Positions 32,565 to 43,721 of a DNA stretch of 64,000 nt are shown here, one piece after another. Position 1 is the stretch's first letter, and each line of letters opens with the position of its first letter. The DNA lies in NCBI GenBank assembly GCA_009599575.1, contig VWND01000001.1, forward strand, positions 124,001-188,000, read 5' to 3'. The notes under the pieces are model-generated. The model saw only the letters and a program-made list of their open reading frames with translations. It searched no databases and was not told where the DNA came from. A program made the translations under genes and the position numbers. This DNA is from Blumeriella jaapii. Taxonomy: Eukaryota; Ascomycota; Leotiomycetes; Helotiales; Drepanopezizaceae.

Positions 32565-33564
32565 GATGATCCGAGCGGCGTGTCGGTAAGGAGGGACTTT
32601 GTGTCGATCATCAAGGGAGATAAATGACTCGTAACGACTGTGACTGACACTGACCAGGCCGGGGGCTGAACTTGGGTTTGTTGACAAAGGCCCATTGATG
32701 GTCTCTGTTCGCTACAAGAGCGAAGCGAATGAAAATAGAGGCGATCAAGCGAAGCGAGCGCCGTTGGGTTAGGTGGCGTAAAGTCACGTGGGGGGGGGGG
32801 GGGGGGGGTTCTGCCCAGATACGGTACATACTGCAGTTCAGGGTTCAGCATTCAAATCGTACAGTACATATGCACAGTACTGTACAGTACTTCCACCACC
32901 CCATAGTGAAATCCTCATATTGGTTTCACCAAAGAGAGTTGTACGCACTGGTTTTGAGACGTGCAATGGTATCGTATTGCTGGTGTCTAGGGAGCAAATA
33001 ACAACCAGCTACGCTTTGGGAATAGATGGTGGTGCACGCCTAGCGCGCGAGATCACGTGCTGCCAAGTAATCACGTGATCAACTCATATCGTATACCACC
33101 CACCATCGACCATCGACAAAATGCCCACTACCATCCACACGGATCCTGAAGAACAACCTCCATAACTAATACATGTTACCTAGTCGAATCCCGTCAGAGT
33201 AAGAGTAAGAGTAAGAGTAAGAGTAAGAGTAAGAGTAAGAGTAAGAGTAAGAGTAAGAGTAAGAGTAAGAGTAAAAGTAAGAGTAAGAGTAAGAGTAAGA
33301 GTAAGAGCAAGAGTACGAGCAAGAGCAAGCCGATAATCAACCTGATACGACCAACCAAATTCCACGTACAGTACAGTTCACATCACCCGGAGACCCCCGG
33401 TTGAATATCTCGCACGGGATTGCTACGATGACACTGCGTCCATTGTCCCGTCCCCATGCTGCCCAGGTCCCAAGGCATAGAGAGTGATAAAAGGAGCGGC
33501 TCCCCGAGAGACCCTCTAGAATGTGTGAGCGACGATCGCAAGCAGGCACCCATAGCTTCACCTC
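32565..33564. other. 1-kb intergenic region with simple repeats
   Basis: No gene. It includes a G run of about 19 at 32791-32809, GTACAGTAC-type clusters at 32859-32890 and 33365-33378, a palindromic TCACGTGA near 33071, and the hexamer array listed separately. The left part holds the sedolisin promoter. Confidence 0.6.
33196..33330. repeat. (AGAGTA)n hexanucleotide microsatellite
   Basis: More than 20 head-to-tail copies of AGAGTA, nearly perfect to about 33305 and then degenerate. There are no unique spacers between units. Confidence 0.95.
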
Positions 33565-36500
33565 CTACGGCCGATAATGATTCGGCCCAGTAATCTGCCG
33601 TCGCGGTCTCCCTCTGCCCCTCTTCTTCTCTTCTCGGCGCCCATGATTTGTACCCACGCCCGCCATCATTGAGTCCTCCACATCCTCGTCCTCGTCTTCT
33701 TCTTCCTCTTCCTCATCGTCCTCCGGAGCCATGTAGCTCTCCTCCTCCTCCTCCTCCTCCACGTCCGCCTCCACAGCCGGCCGAGGATGGAGAGCACTCT
33801 TCCGCATCCGACCCCCGCGTACCTGCTTGGTCGCCTTACCCCCACGGATAGCATCCATCTTCTCGCGCGTGCCTCGCTTGCGCGGATCCATTCCATCAAG
33901 CGCGTCGAGGGCGTCCGCGCCCTCCAGCACGCCCCTCTTGCTCCCTGCGCCAGCCTTCGGCAACGTCTTGTTCAGGCCCTGCTTCTCCGCAAACTTCTCG
34001 CCGTAGTTGAACAAGAGCTCTTCGCCTTCGCGGATGTCGCGCAGCGCGGTGAACTTGATGCGGTGTTCGCCGTTGACCAGCATGATCTTGGCTTCGCAGT
34101 TGAGGCCGTCGTCGGCATTGGCCGCGTGGTTCATGAAGCGTGTCTTGTTGCCGAGCTGGGCCGCGTCGATCACGCGGTCACGGTTGAGGTCGAAGAGGAA
34201 AGAGAGGCGCTTGCGGTCGTAGACGATCCCGCGGCGATCGGCTTCTTCGGAGGAAATGTTCTGCCATGGGGTTAGAGGATGCTAGTAGACCTGCTAGGAC
34301 GCTGTAGCTGCGACTCACCTCGCCAGTGTACTCGCTTATGTAGTCGCCCTTCTTGACAGGCTCGGCAAGATACAGTCCAAACCCGACAAGTTGGCTCTCA
34401 CCAATGACCGTAGCCTTCGATACGCCGCGCTGCAACGATACGTTTCGACAGCCAGTCGTGAAAAGCTCGTCGTTGTACTTGTTGATCGGGTTGACGCGCT
34501 CGAGGGCTCCACAGGAGCCACATTCGGGTCCACATTCACGATTCATCCGGATGCAGATACAAGTTTCGGTGCTGCAAGGGACACCGTTCGACTCACAAGG
34601 GCAGCCAGTGAACCTACGTGGGCAGTCGTCAGGACAGCCGCAGAAGCTCTCGCACAGGATATCGGAGCTGGCGCAATGGCATGAGTGTCTGTCATCGTCA
34701 GGCCGCTCTATGCATGGCCCAGCATGGCCGCACTGAGGAAGACAAATTAGCATTCGCCCCGAAAGACAATTTAGTTACACTATCGGAGAGGGCCTACCAA
34801 GGCCGGTTGAGATCTGTTTTGATGGAGGTGAGCTTCCGTCACATCATCCAGGTCGCCCTGGATGAGCTTCCGTTTGTTGTCGTACCAAGATGGCTTCTTC
34901 GGACGCCCCATCACGACTTCTTTCTCTTCTTCTGGTAGGCCTTCTTCTTCGATTCTTCCAATCTCAGCATAAGCCACCCAGCAGGGTATACCCAGCGCAA
35001 AAGCAATTAGACAAGCCCGATATCTAGGATTCTTGTAGACTAGCAGCATCTGGGTAATGTGTGAAAGGTTTTTCTCTGACATCTCGTACTCCCGTTCAGA
35101 AAAGTCGTTCATAAGATAGCAGTCAGAAGTACAAGGTTTGGGTGTTTCGGATCCGATGTCGGGCTCGTCTTGAACTTTTGCCACTCGATTACGGTGCTTT
35201 CGTAGAGAGTCCTCGTAGCCCAACACAAGAGGATGATGCTCGAATTTCATCTCTGGATCGTTGACATCGTCTTCCTCGTCAGTGTCATTGACACGTTCAT
35301 GCGTATAGTCCCCATGCGTTGGACAATCGATAGCGGCGCACACCACGCAAGTCAGGCTTGTATACGTTTCAATGCGGCTAACAGCCGATGCTGGTCTTTT
35401 CCTCGCCGCTTCCATCATCTCATTCAGCAGCAGACGTGGGAGAATGATATCTCTAAGAGTTGCCTTGAAGGCCCCGCACTCATCAAAACTCTTACAGAAG
35501 CGCATAGCGGCCTTTCTAGTAGCTTCTCCGAAGGGTTTATACTGCTTGATGAGTGTCTCCCGTTTCCGAGAAGCTAAGCCTAGATGATTGACATCCGCGT
35601 CCTCTCGTAGAAGATACTGCCTCAAGTCATCCATATCGCAACCTAGATCGAGTTCCTCGAGCCACAGAGGAATATAAGATCGTAGACGGGCCGCTGCTTC
35701 GATTTCCTGGCTTGTCTGGACGTCTCGTGCACCAGTGTAAGCGGACTTCATCTCCTCGGCCATTTTTTTCCAATTCGTAATTTTCTTCGCCGATCCTGGC
35801 GATTCCGGAACAAATGGAAGGAATTTAAGCGTTTCATCATCTGGGCGGAGGATGTTACGGCGGACGTTGGTATGGGAGGTGTATTTAGGTACTCGAGGTG
35901 TATCGTCATGGACCTTCACTGCGAGGAGAGTGCTTTTGCTTCTGGCTATTTTGCTATTCCTAGGGTAGTGCTTACTTGTAAATAGAGTTCGCGGCGACTG
36001 GGAAAAAGGACTTACGAAGTGGTTGAGAGTTTCTTGTGACGTACCAGGAGAAAGAGTATCCCCCGGGTTTAGCTTCACTGAGGTCATAGAGGCAAATGGC
36101 GATACTTTGTCCACGAACATAGGCTTGAATGATTGTGCGAGTTTCCGGGCTTCTGCAATGATGTATCTGGTCTCGCAAGCATGATCGTCTTTCATGAGCT
36201 CATTAAAATTACGCAGTTTTTCTTCCAGATCATCATCTGGCGGGTCTGATTCCTCACTGGTGGCCTTTGGTGCGATCCGTTGGGTTATGGCTTCTCTTGG
36301 AGATATGTTTCCTCTGGTCGCCGAGCTTTGCTCCTCATTCTGGGCTATTTTATTTCTCTGGGTACGAGATATCTCCGGCGGGTTTATGCCAACAATCGAG
36401 GCAGCTGGAGAAGAATTCTTTGATGAGTCTGCTGATTCCCAAGAAAGATGTGGTTCTGTGGGCTTTTCTTCGCCTTCTTGGTCAGAAGATTCCATTTGGG

Positions 36501-37368
36501 ATGGACGTGAAATCTTAGCACGAGGCGGCAAAACATCGCGTTCAACTCGAAAGCCTCCTAGTGTGGCTTTAGGAGTTCTTTTTCTGGATCGACTCTCGGA
36601 TCGTTGGGAAGACTTTTTTAGTTTTTTAGGCGTTTTTTGGATAGGAGACAGGCACGTTGCAATGGATTCTCCTGGACGCTCACATAATTTCTCAACCGGC
36701 GGTAGAATTCTGTATGATGCAAGAGAATGCGAAGCGATTTTGCTCGTTTCGAATTCCGAAGGTTTCTTGACTATGCCACGTGGATCTCTCGTCTCTGTAG
36801 ACTTGCTTTTGGGAGCTGGTAGCGCTTTGGAAGGCGCTCTAGGGGCAGACGACGAAGTAACCGCATGCGTCGTAGCCTTACCTGTAGCTTTTGAGTCTGT
36901 ATTTTGCGAAGCTGTTGTCGATGAAGGGATTTTAGACGCGGTCGAGGACGAGGCAACTACCGAAGGTGCTGAAGGTTTAGGAGGTCTGGGAGGTTTGATG
37001 TCTGAGATGGACCTCTTGGGAGGTTTGATCTCGGAGGTGGACCTTTTGGGAGGTTTTATTTCGGAGGTGGACCTCTTGAGAGGAGCCACCGACGAAGCCT
37101 TGGACGCCATTGCCAATGCTGCACTCTTGCCGGGGGGTTTTATGACTGAGGTACTCGAACGCGGTGCTTTCGAAGCAGCTGTACCTTGCCTTGCCAGCAC
37201 GGCTTCTGCTCGAGGGACATCGCCAGAGCTCATGCGGGACTGACTGCGGGAAGGTGATGGAGTAGATAAGTCGATATATAAGCTTTTCTGAAGTTCGTCC
37301 TCATCCGAGCTGGAAATATAAACAACATCGCGACCAGTGCCTTTGCCAGTCGAATGATGAGAAGCCAT
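33565..37368 (-). CDS. KMT6: Polycomb H3K27 methyltransferase KMT6 (EZH2 homologue)
   Basis: Three exons on the minus strand: 37368-34798, 34732-34319 and 34260-33565, 1,226 residues. Introns have donors GTAGGC and GTGAGT, and phases are zero throughout. The first about 440 residues are low-complexity, with tandem copies of [10 protein letters not shown]. Next comes an EZH2-type middle region ([11 protein letters not shown], ending [19 protein letters not shown]). Exon 2 holds the Cys-rich CXC domain ([20 protein letters not shown] through [13 protein letters not shown]). The SET domain has [45 protein letters not shown] and [10 protein letters not shown]. An acidic, glutamate-rich tail with GRGRPRR ends the protein. 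It should be the nuclear catalytic subunit of PRC2, making H3K27me3. The frame is open upstream to 37512, so the N terminus may be longer. The CXC-SET pairing rules out other SET families. Confidence 0.93.
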
Positions 37369-39850
37369 GATATAAGGTAAAACTCTCGCGGAAGAGCCAT
37401 AAGATGCTGCGCTTTCTAAAACGCTATATAAGAAGCAGTCCGTGATATCTCGAATGCTGGTATTATTGTTATTACAGATTTGATTAATCCCTGGTGCAGA
37501 ATTTGAAATCACGATGTGAGCTGCTCAAGCGCCATGGAGTAAGCGCAATAAGCCGTGGAGGGAATTTTGTTTCTTCCGAAATTCTGATAGGAGTTCAGCA
37601 GACTGTGCTTACGATCAGATAAATCCTTTGCTGGCAGATTCAATGATTCTGCTTACAAGTGGTTTTGACTCGACTAAGCACGATTTTCGAAGCTCTGCGA
37701 CTCCTAACCCTAGGAGCTACATGGACTAGAACACAGCCATGGACGAATCGGTTGGGCGACGAATCTTGGAGACCAGTATCAGAGGCGCACTGAAAGAAGA
37801 TTCCATTCCGTGCAATAGAAAACGAAAGATGTCGAGTGGTTTGAGGACGTGTTTGTGATGTTGTAAAGCCAATCTGTAGATTGCAGCAACGACGTCTACG
37901 ATGCCACGTCCAAGTGAGCGGGGCACTGTAAGCTGCCTAGCCGGCCTTGGCAGTCACATTCTTATTTTAACATTTTCCATCCCTTCCCGGATTCTGACAT
38001 CTAAGAATTCTTTCTACATTCCTCTAGCCATTTACTTTACTACACATTCTTCTTTACTATACTGCTCCTTGGATGCACAGCTATACGAATGGCATTCATT
38101 AGCCTGACTGTCGGTCTACATATTCTTGTTCTTCTCGCTGTTCTGTTCGGGCGAGACTCGAACAACAGTGACAGGAGCAGAATATGATTCCGACTGCTTC
38201 TTGCCAAAGGGTGAAATAAGTTCTATTAACAATGAGTAAAATCACGACCAAGATGCATGGAAGCCACCAGGCCCACCCGAGAGAATATCAGATTCCCGTA
38301 ATGTTTCATCCAGTATCTGTAGCTTCTACGACATGGTGAATAGTGGTTTGGAAGAGTAAGAAAAGGTGCGGCGATGTCGATGTGACAACACAACCTTGTC
38401 ATACTGCAAGGAATTTCATGCTCGAATACCTCTTTTATCCCCTTGTTCTCAGGAACCGACAGGGGAACTTCTGATCATAACTTGCGCCGATAGTTACAGT
38501 ATAATCGGCATGAGGATATTGCAAATGCCGTATCCTAGCATCAGCAAAAACGCATGACCGCTAGATTCGCCTTCTCCTCTCATGCCTGTCAACGGCTTTG
38601 AGTTTCTGTTGTCGTTTTCTTACAATGTATTACTTATCAAAGGACATTTTCCGAACTGCTTAGAAGACCATTTCGCTTGCTGAAAGCCCCCCCAAAAAGA
38701 GAAAAAAAGATGCTTACATATCGGACAGTTCATCTGTCACATATCTCATATGGAAAGCTTTCTCGAAGGCCTGTTGTATATAGAGATCCTCGGTTTCACC
38801 TGCTCCAACAATCCACGGCTTCAGATTGCTTGGTTTCGTTGATTGCTCCCAACGCCCAACGAGACCAACGAGACCAACGAGACCAACGAGACCATGGTTG
38901 TTATCAAAGAAAGCTGGCGGGGTTTCCACCACACTAGAGCTCTTTCTTTCACTCCAGGGCAAATGGTAACTTGCACCCGGTAGCAGCTTTCCTGAATTTC
39001 GCATCTAACTTTGCGAGTTACCGTACCGTGCCGTACTGTACCGGACCGTACCCAACATGTACAGGACCTTCGTGCCTGAGGATCCCGTCCCCAATGCAGA
39101 AGGCAGCGAGTCTCCGAGATTCCTCGCGCTCGGCTGCCGTGGTAACTGGTCTGGTCTCAGTCAGGCTCTGGTCGGGAGGGGAAGGCAAGCTACCTGTAGC
39201 GCGGCGGGACTATTGCCTGGGTGCAAGATTGCAAATTTCACTCGCGAGCCCTTCTTGCTTGTTGTGGTGCCGTGTTGTGTGACGCGCATGAAAGAACAGA
39301 GTGGTGTACAGTATTGTGGAGGAGCGGAGGAGGCCCATGCTGGGGGAGATCAATCGGCTGAGGCCTTCACTGTCGGGGTCCAGTGGCTCGTCCAACGCTC
39401 AGGATTGGATCCCTGGATCTCAGGCTGCCAGGCCGTCTCGGGCCTAGCGCGCCGGAAGGTGGGGAAAGAAGGAACTTACTTAATCCGTCCGCCGAGCGCC
39501 GACTTCCCGACTTGACGTCATGGCTGCGATCTGTCCGCCCTAGGGAGCAGGTCGATCAACTAGAGTTGAGTACTGCACATACAGACAGCACTGTACTGTA
39601 CTAGTCGACTCTCCCCGCGCCAATTCATAGCAACTGCGGCCTTAAACAGCCGCGCCTCCTCTCCCTCTCCTCTCCCTCTTCCTCTTCCTCTTCCTCTCCC
39701 TCTCTCTCACAACACCATCACCACCACCAACAACTACTACTACAACCCACGTCGCACCTCCTGCTCGACTCGACCCAGACCATCCCGAGCCTTTCCTGCA
39801 TCGGCAATCATCACACACTTGCTCTCGCTCGTCGTGCGCACCACCTCAAC
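37369..39850. other. 2.5-kb intergenic region between KMT6 and PIL1
   Basis: No convincing gene. It contains a 9-bp tandem array (separate entry), GTACCG/GTACTG repeats at 39019-39053, and an ACTGTACTGTACT run at 39589-39602. The right end (about 39650-39850) is strongly CT-rich, like the 5' leader of a highly expressed fungal gene. Confidence 0.5.
38858..38893. repeat. 9-bp minisatellite, about four copies of CGAGACCAA
   Basis: Head-to-tail perfect units; no coding frame depends on them. Confidence 0.9.
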
Positions 39851-41411
39851 ATGCATCGCACATACTCTATGAGACAGTCGCGGGCTCCTACTGTACGTGC
39901 ATCTCCGCGGCTATCGCTCCTCGAGATGGAGGAGAGGTAAGGAGAGGGCGAGAGGACAGGGCTAATCATGATCACAGGCCTCGCAGCTCCAGAACCCGCC
40001 CCCGCCTTCCTCCAGCACCAAGTCGGGCAGATTCTTCGGAAAGGGTGGAATCGGTCAGTACACCCCTCTTTCTCCTATCCATGACGCGGACATCTACATG
40101 GCGGGAGGTTCACCTCGCGGCATCTCGCCTTGCCGCCAACGTGCAGTGAGGCGTGCGATGGCGCCGCGGTCGACGTCCGAAGCTCGATTGCCGGTTGCGG
40201 TCGAAGCGATGGCATGACTGCGGTCGCCTGTTGCTGCTTTGTCGAGTCGCAAGAGCAGCGCCGGTCTCGAGCGCTCACCGCAATGCGACCGGGTCGCGAT
40301 GTCGTGGGATCCTGTCTGCGGTAGAATCGTGCTGATGTGCCCTCGACACAGGCCATGCTCTCCGCCGTCAAGCCGCCGGTGTCGGTGCCCAGACCTCGCG
40401 AAGAAGCTCTCTCAGCTCGTGAAGATGGAGAAGAACGTGATGCGCAGCATGGAGCTCGTCGGCCGTGAGCGCATGGAAGTTGCTGTGAGTTGTTCCTCAT
40501 CGTGGCGCCTTCTCTGCCTGTGCTAACGGAGCACAGCAACAACTCTCCATCTGGGGTGAGGCGTGTGACGACGATGTTTCGGATGTCACGGATAAGCTCG
40601 GCGTCTTGATCTACGAGATCGGTGAGCTGGAGGACCAGTACATCGACCGCTACGACCAATACCGGGTGACCATCAAGTCGATCCGCAACATTGAGGCTTC
40701 CGTTCAACCCAGCCGAGACCGTGCGTGCCTCCCCCCTCCCTCTCGCGCCCAACCTCAGCTAATCCATCACGTGCAGGCAAGCAGAAGATCACCGATCAAA
40801 TCGCCCAGCTCAAGTACAAAGAGCCCAACTCGCCCAAGATTGTCGTCCTCGAGCAAGAGCTCGTCCGTGCCGAGGCCGAGTCCCTCGTCGCCGAGGCTCA
40901 ACTCTCCAACATCACGCGCGAGAAGCTCAAGGCTGCCTACACCTACCAATTCGACGCCCTGCGCGAGCACTGCGAGAAGCTGGCCATCATTGCCGGCTAC
41001 GGCAAGCACTTGCTCGAGCTTGTCGACGACACCCCGGTCACCCCTGGCGAGACCCGTGCCGCCTACGATGGCTACGAGGCCTCCAAGGCTATCATCCAGG
41101 ACTGTGAGGATGCGCTCACCAACTGGGTCACTGCCAATGCCAAGGTCTCTTCTACCCTCTCCACACGCGCCCGTACCTTGAGCCAGCGCCGCCGCAACAA
41201 CATCCAGCGCAACGCCGAGGGCCACGACCTTACTGGTCAAGATGCTCCCTTGAACGACCGTGAGAGTGGCCTCTGGGTCCCGGCTAGTGCTCACAAGGGC
41301 GACGAGGACTACGAGGATGAGGACGAGGAGGAAGAGGAGGCGGCCGGCTCCATCCAAGGCAGCGCCGTCAATGGAGAGAGCCGAGGCCGCCAAGAGGCTG
41401 TTGCCGCCTGA
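39851..41411 (+). CDS. PIL1: Eisosome core component Pil1/Lsp1 (BAR-domain protein)
   Basis: Exons 39851-39892, 39978-40053, 40352-40484, 40537-40720 and 40777-41411. The start MHRTYSMRQSRAPT, then SGRFFGKGGIGHALR, PDLAKKLSQLVKMEKNVMRS, the DVSDVTDKLGVLIYEIGE stretch and SIRNIEASVQPSRDRKQKI is diagnostic of Pil1. The central 200 residues form the Pil1 BAR domain that shapes plasma-membrane furrows (eisosomes) and binds PI(4,5)P2. An acidic tail (EDYEDEDEEEEEAAG) ends the protein. In exon 3 the frame of GHALRRQAAGVG does not meet that of PDLAKK. One extra C in the CCC run at 40391-40393 restores an exact family match and a 356-residue protein, so this is a one-base loss, probably an assembly error in a conserved gene. 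Intron 2 is long (298 bp). The 5' leader is CT-rich, as in strongly expressed genes. Confidence 0.92.
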
Positions 41412-42826
41412 CTCCCTGCCTCTCTCTCGAGCATGGCTAAGGTTCTTAGAATCTGAAGGCACGATTGAGAGAGAACCAACAAGCGCGGGGGTCTGGTAGG
41501 ATTGGTAGTGGGTGGATATTCCCAGGGTCGACGCTTCTCCCCTTTTCTCTTTTGTCCTCTTCCCTTCTCTCTTATCTTGATGAAGACAATTGCGCTGCTT
41601 GCTATGCTTGGACGTGGACGGGATGGCCGGATTGGAAGGATGCAGGAGGATGGAGGGATATGATGTGTGGTGGTAATAAGTAATGAAGAGTGTTATGCGA
41701 AAGGAAATACGCGAGAGCGAGTGAGAGAGTGTACTTTTAGGCTGCTTTCAGTCGCTATCGTGCTCTCTGTCTGGGTCATGCTTAAATCATGGCTGTTTTT
41801 TCCTCTACTCTACCGTGCGAAGATGGCTCTTGCGTACTCACGGCTTCGTCGATTGTCAAGGTGGGGTGGTAGGTGAGGACAGTATGTAGGTATAGGTAGG
41901 CAGGTTCGCATCCCGGCGTCCCTCTGCCTCCCTGCATATCTTATTCTAATTTTCGCATTCTTCCCCGCGTTCACCGACTCCTGTTCTCACGTTTCTGGGA
42001 TTGCAGAGGCATATATAGGCATCGTTCATCTCGTTGACAATGACTCCTCCTTCTCTCTTTTTCTTCTCGCTCGCTTACGCATTCATTCGCGAGCGCCACC
42101 GTTCTCCAATCCTCTCTCGATTCTTCTCGTGGTGGTCCAGTCCAGTACAGTACAGTAAGTAAGGAAGTAAGTAAGGAGAACAGAAGTAAGCATATCTGTT
42201 TTACCTCCTGTCCTGTTCTCGCACGCTGGGGCGCACGCAGCTCGGCTCGACTCGGGTCTGCTCGGGCCGGGAGGTCACAGTCCATCGTAGGGACTGTACT
42301 GTACTGTACAGTACAGAGCGAGGCGTTCTTCTTCTCGGATGGGTTTGGCTAATGAATGCCCTCCCGGCGATGCGAAGCTCGGGTTCTCCTTGCCCGCGTC
42401 GCGACACTTCCGCGTTCGTGTTCGTTGCGTCGGAACGCGGAACAGACAGACTCGGGCTGGGATCCAGCCGCTCGTCGCCCGGTGGGTAGCGGCGATGGGT
42501 GCGCGTTCCCACGTACCATGGTGCGGGCGGGCGTCTTCTTGTGATCTGTGTTGGTGTTTGTTGACTAGATCTCCTCTGTCCCTGCGGCCTTTCCTTGCGC
42601 CTTGTTCCTCGTACCTCTCTTGTTGTAGAGAGAGGGGAGAAGAGAGGAACTCAGCGCAGCATAGCGTAGCTAGCGTGCATGGGACAGTCCACCGCCTCTT
42701 CCCATCCCAACAGCCATTCCCCGCCTACCCTCCTATCATGCGATAAACCCACCGCTCAGGAGAGAGCTCGTGTACCCCGCCCTAACGATCGATGTCTACA
42801 CCTTCTCCATCCACCCGCTCGTTCAC
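41412..42826. other. 1.4-kb convergent intergenic region
   Basis: The 3' ends of PIL1 and NAA38 face each other. GTACAGTAC-type clusters are at 42143-42156 and 42292-42317. Open frames here show no conserved motif. Confidence 0.5.
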
Positions 42827-43407
42827 TTAGCCCTCCTCGCAAATACCGCCAGCGCAAAACACGCCCTCCTGTTCCTTCTTCTTCTTCTCCTCCCCCTTTC
42901 CTCTCTCCTTCATATCCTCGCCTGGGACTTGCCGCTGTGGCCGCGTCTTCACCTGGCTCGCAAACTCCTCAACCTCAATCCTTACGATGTGCTCCCCTGG
43001 CAGCACCACGAGGCCCAGGTAGCGAGACGTTGCGTCTTGCACGACTGATTTGGTGGCGCGGTTTGCTCCTGCGGGGGTTGAGGGTGGCTCGTTTGAGGTA
43101 GAGGGAGAGGGAGAGGGGTTGGGGGGAAGACACGGGGCGGGAGGAGGAGGAATGCGGTATTCGTGGGTTTGGGCGAGGATGATGTTTAGATCCTGCGTGA
43201 TGCTCTGTTAGCCTGGACGTTGTTTTGTGAAGCTGAAGGAGAGGAGGGGGAGGAAGAAGAAGAAGGAGGAGGAGCAGGTACAGAGTCGGTGCATTTGAAT
43301 TGCCCCAGGAACATGCGCGTGTCTGTTGTCGTGACGCGCAGAGTTTTGTTCAGAAGAGAGTTGAGGTACTGCTGGGGGTCCCAGGAGGACAAGGATGCGT
43401 GGTTCAT
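42827..43407 (-). CDS. NAA38: NatC auxiliary subunit NAA38 (LSMD1/Mak31-like Sm-fold protein)
   Basis: Two exons on the minus strand, 43407-43282 and 43192-42827, 163 residues; donor GTACCT, acceptor CACGCAG. The start MNHASLSSWDPQQYLNSLLN leads to the Sm1 motif LLNKTLRVTTTDTRMFLGQF, KCTDSDLNIILAQTHEYR. After a 40-residue Pro/Ser-rich insertion comes the Sm2 motif RYLGLVVLPGEHIVRIEVE. This layout (CTDxxxNIIL, EYR, then GLVVxPGxHIVxIE) is that of NAA38, which with Naa30 and Naa35 forms the NatC N-terminal acetyltransferase on the ribosome. The basic, Lys-rich C terminus is unremarkable. LSM8-type snRNP proteins are the main alternative, but the HIVRIEVE ending favours NAA38. The gene is divergent from RAD2, 314 bp apart. 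Confidence 0.85.
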
Positions 43408-43721
43408 TTCTTTCAATAGCCGAGTTGAACTTGGAGATGGATCTGGAGGTGGAGGTCGTTGGTTTTGTGGTTTGGGAATTCTTGAAGAATCCGTGTGTTG
43501 GGTTGGATGAGGCTGATGGATTTCCAAGTGCCAAGATTGATAGCACGTGATAACGTGAAGCGCGAAGTCATCAACGTCATTTCGGAGTTGTGAACAAACC
43601 TTCTTCCCTATCGCGACGACTTCAGCGACAATACTCGTCTCGAAGACCGGCTCTAGGAGGCGAATATAGGCTACGATATCATACACCATGCGTGTATTTT
43701 TATCAACAGTTAAGTAACATC
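43408..43721. promoter_or_regulatory. Shared divergent promoter of NAA38 and RAD2
   Basis: The 314 bp between the two start codons contain GCACGTGATAACGTG near 43542-43556, an E-box-like CACGTG core. The RAD2 frame is open upstream to 43590 but lacks family sequence there. Confidence 0.55.

Noticed and set aside
33196..33330. CRISPR-like regular repeat array
   Set aside because: Units are adjacent hexamers without spacers; a plain microsatellite in a eukaryotic genome.
36194..37243. 349-residue plus-strand open frame
   Set aside because: Antisense to the low-complexity N-terminus of KMT6; Gly/Leu-rich translation is the complement of the Pro/Ser/Lys repeats.
40767..41462. 231-residue minus-strand open frame
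   Set aside because: Antisense to the last exon of PIL1, which is strongly conserved on the plus strand.
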